Shown here piece after piece: positions 59,231 to 64,000 of a DNA stretch of 64,000 nt. How positions within the stretch are numbered: position 1 is the first letter of the stretch; every line of letters starts with the position of its first letter. The notes beneath the pieces were generated by a model that saw only the letters and a program-made list of their open reading frames with translations, was not told where the DNA came from and did not search any database. The stretch comes from Mesorhizobium sp. PAMC28654 (lineage in GTDB: Bacteria > Pseudomonadota > Alphaproteobacteria > Rhizobiales > Rhizobiaceae): positions 620,001-684,000 of the forward strand of contig NZ_CP085135.1 of NCBI RefSeq assembly GCF_020616515.1, read 5' to 3'. A program made the position numbers and the translations under genes.

Positions 59231-59701
59231 TTACAGGCCTTCTTCGGTGATCGGTTCGATGTCAATCGTGTTTTCGCCGCGGCTGAAAGCGACCGCTAGG
59301 CGGAAACTGTGAGCGATGCGCAGCGCGCGATCCATGAACAGCGCTGCGACCTCAGGCGGGCAGATGCGACGCACCGTTGTGCGAAACAGCTTCAGCCAAC
59401 GCCTGAAATGTGTCTCGCCAAGGCCGGGGATCGCTAGATGTGGCGGCAGTGGCCGCCCTTCATATCGGGATGTTCGCAGCAGTGTCGCTGACCAGAAATC
59501 GCACATCTTCGCCAGATGGCGCGGCCATTCGTCCGGATCGATCCTGCTGTGGAAGATGGGGCCGAGCAGATCATCCCTACGAATTTCATCGTAGAAACCA
59601 TGAACCACGCCGTGGATCATGGTCTCGTCGAGCACTTCAGGCAACGGAACGCCATCGATGACAATCGTTCTCGCACTTCGACCATTCCCAGTCATCCGCA
59701 T
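59231..59701 (-). CDS. Group III truncated haemoglobin
   Basis: 156 residues. The globin core is MIHGVVHGFYDEIRRDDLLGPIFHSRIDPDEWPRHLAKMCDFWSATLL, then the group III signature YEGRPLPPHLAIPGLGETHFRRWLKLF. His88 is the likely haem-proximal ligand and His98 is conserved in the HFxRWL motif. Group III truncated globins bind O2 and NO and are linked to nitrosative stress. The start (59699-59701) overlaps the end of the upstream small gene, and nsrR follows 61 bases later, which supports NO detoxification. Confidence 0.88.
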   Translation of the reverse strand: MRMTGNGRSARTIVIDGVPLPEVLDETMIHGVVHGFYDEIRRDDLLGPIFHSRIDPDEWPRHLAKMCDFWSATLLRTSRYEGRPLPPHLAIPGLGETHFRRWLKLFRTTVRRICPPEVAALFMDRALRIAHSFRLAVAFSRGENTIDIEPITEEGL

Positions 59702-59949
59702 GCTCCGCTTTTCGCACGGCCAAACCGCCGTTTGATATCGTCGTCCGCCACCTGCTGGGTCCATGACGGTCCACAGGCCGGACAAACCTCGGCGTAGTGA
59801 ACTCCAGGTGGGGTCGAGCCAGCCGACCGTGCGGCTCGCTTGGCACGGCTGATCACTCGATTGCCGAAACGCACGACTTCCCCGACGCCAGCCGCGAAAA
59901 TGCGTAAGCTTGCAGCCATGTCGTGGGATGATGATCGATGCGGTTGCAT
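59692..59949 (-). CDS. Small hypothetical protein leading the haemoglobin operon
   Basis: 85 residues (MQPHRSSSHDMAASLRIFAAGVGEVVRFGNRVISRAKRAARS...), or 75 if started at the second Met (59919). Basic and probably helical, with a CPAC pair. Its stop overlaps the haemoglobin start by ten bases, so the two are translated together. It is the first gene after the 31-bp palindrome. No family recognised. Confidence 0.55.
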   Translation of the reverse strand: MQPHRSSSHDMAASLRIFAAGVGEVVRFGNRVISRAKRAARSAGSTPPGVHYAEVCPACGPSWTQQVADDDIKRRFGRAKSGACG

Positions 59950-59990
59950 TGGTATGATGTCTCAGCAGTGAAGTTCGGCCAGCATCGGCG

Positions 59991-60021
59991 CTAAAACATA
60001 TATTGTCAATATATGTTTTAG
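59991..60021. promoter_or_regulatory. 31-bp palindromic operator, copy 1 (candidate NsrR site)
   Basis: Perfect inverted repeat CTAAAACATATATTG / CAATATATGTTTTAG with one central base. Its inner part has the 11-1-11 geometry reported for NsrR sites. It lies 42 bases upstream of the first gene of the haemoglobin-nsrR operon. A second copy is at 62324. Confidence 0.7.
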
Positions 60022-60199
60022 GAGAAGACGACCATAAAACGAGAATGCAATTGAAGGTAGGTTTTCTGCTGGACGTGCTATTGGCGCTACATTCGGCGAA
60101 AGGATCGTGATTGCCAGGATGACGTGCTCCCGTTAAATCGGACCGTTTATGGCTGGAATTTTCCACTTATGATCCCTCGACCGGGAGATGGAGAGTTCC

Positions 60200-60466
60200 A
60201 TGAAAGCGACGAAGTTTTCGGAGGCTCAGATCGCCTTCGTTCTGAAGCAGGCCGAGGACGGCTCGGCTGTTGGCGAGGTGTGCCGGAAGGCTGGCATTTC
60301 GGAGGCGACATTTTACAACTGGCGCAAGCGCTATGCGGGTCTGATGCCGTCGGAAGTGAAGCGTCTTCGCCAACTTGAGGACGAGAATGCGAAGCTCAAG
60401 CGCATTGTTGCCGACCTGAGCCTGGACAAGGCGATGCTGCAGGATGTGCTTTCAAAAAAGCTCTGA
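60200..60466 (+). CDS. IS407-type transposase OrfA
   Basis: 88 residues from ATG 60200 (MKATKFSEAQIAFVLKQAEDGSAVGEVCRKAGISEATFYNWRKRYAG), a helix-turn-helix protein ending in a coiled coil and VLSKKL. An A6G slippery run at about 60455-60461 just before the stop allows a -1 shift into orfB (reading KKALRPARRRQLVDQV), as in relatives. Confidence 0.9.
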   Translation: MKATKFSEAQIAFVLKQAEDGSAVGEVCRKAGISEATFYNWRKRYAGLMPSEVKRLRQLEDENAKLKRIVADLSLDKAMLQDVLSKKL

Positions 60467-60489
60467 GGCCTGCTCGCCGTCGCCAGCTT

Positions 60490-61299
60490 GTGGATCAGGT
60501 CAGGGAGACGTGGAAGGTATCGGTTCGCAAGGCTTGCGAGGCCTTGCGAATCTACCGCTCTCTCTACACCTACAAGTCAAAGCGCGGCTCGCAGGCCGGA
60601 TTGCAACAGCGGATCACGGATATCTGCCAGACGCGGGTGCGCTATGGGTATCGGCGCGTTCATGTCCTTCTGCTTCGGGAGGGCTGGCGGATCAACATGA
60701 AGCGAACACGCAGGCTTTACAATGAGTTGGGGCTTCAGCTCAGGAACAAGACGCCAAAGAGGCGGGTGAAAGCCAAGCTCAGGGGGGATCGATCCCAAGC
60801 CACGCACAGCAATCACGTCTGGGCCATGGACTTCGTTCACGACCAGCTCGCCACGGGTAGAAAGCTTCGTATCCTGACCGTCGTCGACACGCATTCACGC
60901 TACGCGCCGGCGACAGATCCGCGCTTCACATATCGTGGCGAGGACGTCGTACAGACGCTGGAGCGTGTCTGCCGGGAAATTGGTTATCCGAAGACGATCA
61001 GGGTGGACAACGGTAGCGAGTTCATCTCCCGTGATCTCGATCTGTGGGCCTACCAGAGGGATGTCATCCTGGACTTCTCCCGGCCAGGCAAGCCCACCGA
61101 CAACGCTTACATCGAATCGTTCAACGGCAAGTTCCGGGCCGAGTGCCTGAACACCCATTGGTTCCTGACCCTTGACGACGCCCGGCAGAAAATGGAGGAA
61201 TGGCGTAGAGACTACAACGAGGTTCGCCCTCACAGCGCCATCGGCAACAAGCCGCCGATATCGCTCATGAATGGCTCAGGCGCATCCGGTCTGCCATGA
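60490..61299 (+). CDS. IS407-type transposase OrfB (DDE integrase)
   Basis: 269 residues with HTH_21 and rve domains. The catalytic residues lie in WAMDFVHDQLATG, RVDNGSEFIS and DNAYIESFNGKFRAECLN, followed by DYNEVRPHSAIG. It is intact and normally made as an OrfAB fusion by -1 frameshifting. Confidence 0.93.
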   Translation: MDQVRETWKVSVRKACEALRIYRSLYTYKSKRGSQAGLQQRITDICQTRVRYGYRRVHVLLLREGWRINMKRTRRLYNELGLQLRNKTPKRRVKAKLRGDRSQATHSNHVWAMDFVHDQLATGRKLRILTVVDTHSRYAPATDPRFTYRGEDVVQTLERVCREIGYPKTIRVDNGSEFISRDLDLWAYQRDVILDFSRPGKPTDNAYIESFNGKFRAECLNTHWFLTLDDARQKMEEWRRDYNEVRPHSAIGNKPPISLMNGSGASGLP

Positions 61300-61354
61300 G
61301 TTCGCAGGACGGGAAATTCCCAAGCCCTGCGGTCCAAAATCCGGGAGCACCTCA

Positions 61355-61818
61355 ATGAAACTCCGGACTCTCCATTGAATTGGAGGGAACAAGGGTCTCA
61401 GGTCAACACGTACGTGCGTTCCAATGGCTCTGCCTGCAACGGAAGAGCCGAGCTGAATACGATCTACAGATATGGCAAGACACTGATCAGCAAGATCAGG
61501 GCATTAGGCGGGTGCTAACGGCAGGGTGGGGTCGGCTCGCTGGCCTGGAAGCTGCAAGAGTTGCCATTCCGGCAGCGGACACAGTTCCCTATGTGATGAA
61601 GCCCGAGCATCGGCATCTGGTACCGGACATGCTTTCGATGATCCGCCTGCAACGCTCCGACAGGACCGCCACCATTACATCCGCCAAATTGTGTGGACAG
61701 AGATCGGCGCGGCGCGGCGATCCCGGCATCTCAAACCCTGAGGTCGCTGCCCAGTTGGGTGTACTACCAGCGTCCTGCTTCAGAACCTCGGGCCCAACGT
61801 CTTTTTTTGCCAAGCTGT
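61355..61818. other. Intergenic region without a supported gene
   Basis: About 460 bases between the IS3 element and the convergent hypothetical gene. Open frames lack family features. They may be sequence originally next to the haemoglobin operon before the insertion. Confidence 0.4.
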
Positions 61819-62289
61819 TTATTTCCGTGTTGCATCGGCGATAGCCGCACGCTTTGACAATCCCTTTTTAAGCGCCTCGGGCGACGTCACTCCTAGCTTG
61901 AATGCGGTGAACACGCGCAGGGCGATATATTCACGGTCGGGCGCATCGGTAATACGATTTTCGCGGCAATACTCCTTCACCAGCTTATGCAACATTTTCA
62001 GCTCGTCTGGGGTGGCTCCGTACATCATTGCGGCCCTTCTCTCTCGTCGCATCACGACCTCATTTAACGGAGTGTCGAGCTTGTGCAACGGCTTGCCGAT
62101 CGGCCGGGGCAGGGACTGCGGACCTGGTTTGGCGAATAGGCTATTGTTTAGGTGCGTTGCCGACTGTTCGGGTTCCTTTGAGAGTGTTGGCCGACGGCTG
62201 ATATGAATGGATTGCCTCTTGCGCAGAACCGAAAATGAGCACCCGTGCAGCCGCGTTTTGCGATGAGGATCGATGGCTTGCATTCTCAT
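61819..62289 (-). CDS. Hypothetical protein under the second palindrome
   Basis: 156 residues. The first ~75 are Arg/Pro/Ser-rich and likely disordered; the second half (VMRRERRAAMMYGATPDELKMLHKLVKEYCRENRITDAPDREYIALRVFTAFKLGVTSPEALKKGL) is helical and compact. No family recognised. The promoter and start region resembles that of the haemoglobin operon, including the palindrome 35 bases upstream, so it is probably co-regulated with it. Confidence 0.6.
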   Translation of the reverse strand: MRMQAIDPHRKTRLHGCSFSVLRKRQSIHISRRPTLSKEPEQSATHLNNSLFAKPGPQSLPRPIGKPLHKLDTPLNEVVMRRERRAAMMYGATPDELKMLHKLVKEYCRENRITDAPDREYIALRVFTAFKLGVTSPEALKKGLSKRAAIADATRK

Positions 62290-62323
62290 GGTGTCTCGGC
62301 TTCACCTCGAGGGACCATTCCAG

Positions 62324-62354
62324 CTAAAACAGACATTGTCAATCTATGTTTTAG
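62324..62354. promoter_or_regulatory. 31-bp palindromic operator, copy 2
   Basis: CTAAAACAGACATTG / CAATCTATGTTTTAG with one central base. It matches copy 1 in layout and at most positions. It is located 35 bases upstream of the hypothetical gene on the reverse strand. Confidence 0.68.
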
Positions 62355-62588
62355 GAAAGTCGATCGTGAAGTGAGGGCGCAATGCATTGGCAGGCTTTCT
62401 GTTGAACCGCACTCAACTGAAGGCCGGGGCTTATCCGGAGTGCCTCATAGGCAAAGCGTCGGCAGGTTGGGCATCCGTATGCGCACCACGGTGAAGGCAG
62501 ACCGTATTGCGTCGAGCAGGGAAGCTTGAATCAAGGCCGAGGTCACTTTCCACACAATGCCAGCAGCGTACGTCCGCGACTAATGAGT

Positions 62589-63107
62589 CTAGGCATTGCT
62601 TAACTGCCTAGGCATGAAGCCCGGCCAGGCAAGTGTGCGAATTGGTGGAATGGTCGGGCTGGGGTCAGCATCAAGTATCGCCATCACCTCACCAACTGAC
62701 TGTGCCTGTCGCAGTCCCTCTCGAGTCCGAGGCGCCCGAAGTACCCGGCACACCTGTGAAAGAGCGGGAAGGAAAGCGGAAACGGCGGAGCGCGGCCAGA
62801 GCAACGTGTAAACGATATCGACTGGATCGTCATCTGGTCCGTCGAAATCGATAGGCGAAGCCAGTCGTGTGAAAGACACGACAGGCGAAGAGATCGTGTC
62901 GAACAAGGCGTGTGGGATCGCCACGCCGCGGCCGATACCTGTCGAGCCGAGGCACTCTCTGTGCCAAAGACTACGGAGAACCATCTGCTCGTCCAGCCGG
63001 GATCTCCGTGCAATCCTGACGGCGATCCTCGACAAGGCCGAATGCATTCCCTTTGTGGCGAGGTCAAGCGAAATGTCTTCTTCTGACAAGATGTGTGGGA
63101 TCATCAC
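62589..63107 (-). CDS. PtsN-like EIIA(Ntr) protein
   Basis: 172 residues of the PTS EIIA fructose/nitrogen family. His66 in GIGRGVAIPHALFD is the expected phosphorylation site. Other marks are the SLWHRECLGSTGIG loop and DPVDIVYTLLWPRSAVSAFLPALSQVCRVL. It is somewhat longer and more divergent than canonical PtsN, with a C-terminal extension, so it is probably a paralogue with a regulatory rather than sugar-transport role. No rpoN is adjacent. Confidence 0.82.
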   Translation of the reverse strand: MMIPHILSEEDISLDLATKGMHSALSRIAVRIARRSRLDEQMVLRSLWHRECLGSTGIGRGVAIPHALFDTISSPVVSFTRLASPIDFDGPDDDPVDIVYTLLWPRSAVSAFLPALSQVCRVLRAPRTREGLRQAQSVGEVMAILDADPSPTIPPIRTLAWPGFMPRQLSNA

Positions 63108-63157
63108 AGTCGCCTCTAAGCTGATCCAAACGCGATCGCGAACGAGCGTTCAGCCAC

Positions 63158-63235
63158 ATTGCCTACGCAAGGCAATGTTCACTTTGGACTGAATTGAAAT
63201 CTGGCTGTCCCGGACGCAAAGCCAGGGCTTTTTTT
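63158..63235 (+). terminator. Two hairpins and a T-run: terminator or small RNA 3' end
   Basis: Hairpin 1 is ATTGCC / GGCAAT (63158-63163, 63171-63176); hairpin 2 is CTGGCT / AGCCAG (63201-63206, 63220-63225); then GGC and seven T from 63229. No plus-strand gene precedes it, so it may end an uncharacterised RNA. The remaining sequence to 63679 holds only the promoter of the next gene. Confidence 0.4.
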
Positions 63236-63679
63236 CGCGCCCGGGCTACAGGCCTGCTTTGAGGCGCTGTGGCTCTCGCCGGAACTTTAGCACTAAAACA
63301 TTCATAGCAACTCGAATGTAGTGAAAGGTCGCCCGAAATCAAGCAAAGAACTCGAGGGGAATTGATCCCTAGCTTGAGATCGCAGATTAGACCGAGATTT
63401 TATAGCGGTCTGATGGCTGACGCCCCACTTTCCGGAGTTCAATCGGTGCCCGAAGAAAAGCCGATCCGCCTCAGCAAGCAGTTCGAAAGATGCCAATCAG
63501 TACGGTTCAAGATGCAGAAATAATGCATTGAAACGCTGATTAAATTCGTTTGACGAGCCGAGGTCTCTCCTACTTGCTGTTGTGACGCTGCACGGTCGCT
63601 TCCGCAACCGAGGCAGGACGTTTCGATGGTTTTCCAACCTCGGCCACTGTGGCTTCTGTTCCAGCAAGGAGAGACTCAG

Positions 63680-64000
63680 ATGAAAAAACTCGCACTAGCA
63701 CTTGTCGTGACGATGGCCAGTTCGCTCTGCGCGATGGGAGCGACCAAGTTTACCCAGGCGCCTCCGCCAGCCCCTTATCAACAGGTCAGCAAGCTGGTGA
63801 AACTGCCTGACTTCCTTCCGGGCATGGGCCAGCTTTTCGTCGATCCGGCGACATTGCCCGCCGGGCCGTTCCTAGCCTATGATCACGAGGGAAAGTTGGT
63901 CAGCACGATCTACATGCTGCCGATCAAGGACCTCAATCCGAACAAGCGCTTTGACAATCTGGCTTCGCCCGGCGGCGATGTCGACCACGTTGACGTCTAT
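63680..64000 (+). CDS. Secreted hypothetical protein (3' end outside window)
   Basis: ATG 63680 has AAGGAGAGAC upstream. It opens with a signal peptide (MKKLALALVVTMASSLCAMGA), then KFTQAPPPAPYQQVSKLVKLPDFLPGMGQLFVDPATLPAGPF and YDHEGKLVSTIYMLPIKDLN; the frame is open to the window edge. The LPGMGQLFVDPATLPAGPFLAYD pattern occurs in small exported proteins of unknown function. At least 107 residues are present. Confidence 0.7.
   Translation, partial: MKKLALALVVTMASSLCAMGATKFTQAPPPAPYQQVSKLVKLPDFLPGMGQLFVDPATLPAGPFLAYDHEGKLVSTIYMLPIKDLNPNKRFDNLASPGGDVDHVDVY

Larger units (their letters stand above)
60120..61354 (+). mobile_element. IS3-family (IS407-like) insertion sequence, 1235 bp
   Basis: Inverted ends TGACGTGCTCCCG (left) and TGAGGTGCTCCCG (right, reverse complement), 12 of 13 matching, with further similarity around GGACCG. 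Carries orfA and orfB in the IS407-type arrangement. No target duplication is evident in the flanks. Confidence 0.82.

Overview
The window looks like chromosome of an alphaproteobacterium of the order Rhizobiales, most likely Mesorhizobium or a close relative. This rests on high GC content, the gene order ppiD-tpiA-secG-(L,D-transpeptidase)-pyrG, the many LysR/ABC/FAD catabolic genes, integrative-element style trb genes and the dense load of insertion sequences. Species cannot be fixed from sequence alone.

Layout. (1) 1-8.9 kb is housekeeping: ppiD (cut by the window edge), tpiA, secG, a YkuD L,D-transpeptidase, pyrG (2-bp frameshift), a DUF1697 protein, an NCS1 transporter, a DUF982 protein and a small membrane protein. 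(2) 9.0-18.3 kb is a peptide-use locus: a LysR regulator divergent from leucyl aminopeptidase, proline iminopeptidase and a complete five-gene peptide ABC importer. (3) 18.8-31.0 kb is a decayed accessory region: a DUF4105 gene with a stop codon, a GAF fragment, a frameshifted argP-like gene, an IS3 element, alcohol dehydrogenase, LysR and integrase scraps, an orphan piece of a trb conjugation locus (copG, trbB, trbC, trbD stump) with a HigBA-like module inside it, a sugar-importer remnant with two amber codons, an alpha/beta hydrolase and a VapBC-like module. (4) 31.6-43.1 kb is an amine/lactam catabolic locus: two D-amino-acid-oxidase-fold enzymes, a LysR regulator, hyuA (split by an IS3 element), hyuB, and the two small/alpha subunits of an HcnAB-type dehydrogenase with a beheaded third subunit. 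(5) 43.1-47.7 kb holds a DUF1275 membrane protein, an Xre regulator, an acs remnant, small ORFs and an IS630 element inside a 72-residue gene. (6) 47.8-51.2 kb holds a catalase, a membrane protein, a probable anti-Shine-Dalgarno small RNA and a small protein. (7) 51.5-56.7 kb is an mgtA-type Mg2+ ATPase gene split by an IS21 element. (8) 57-62.3 kb is a stress cluster: CBS-BON protein, fatty-acid hydroxylase family protein, and an operon hypothetical-truncated haemoglobin-NsrR preceded by a 31-bp palindrome that recurs 2.3 kb away upstream of a second gene, with a third IS3 element between them. (9) A PtsN-like protein and the start of a secreted protein close the window.

Main points. Two catabolic/transport genes (hyuA, mgtA) and one small gene are broken by insertion sequences so cleanly that deleting the element and one target-site copy restores the reading frame exactly, so the insertions are recent. 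The two-copy palindrome next to an nsrR-like gene points to a small local nitric-oxide regulon with one member of unknown function. A single-indel frameshift in pyrG, which is normally essential, warns that other one-base frameshifts here (istA, argP) may be sequencing errors; the IS splits and amber codons are not open to that explanation.
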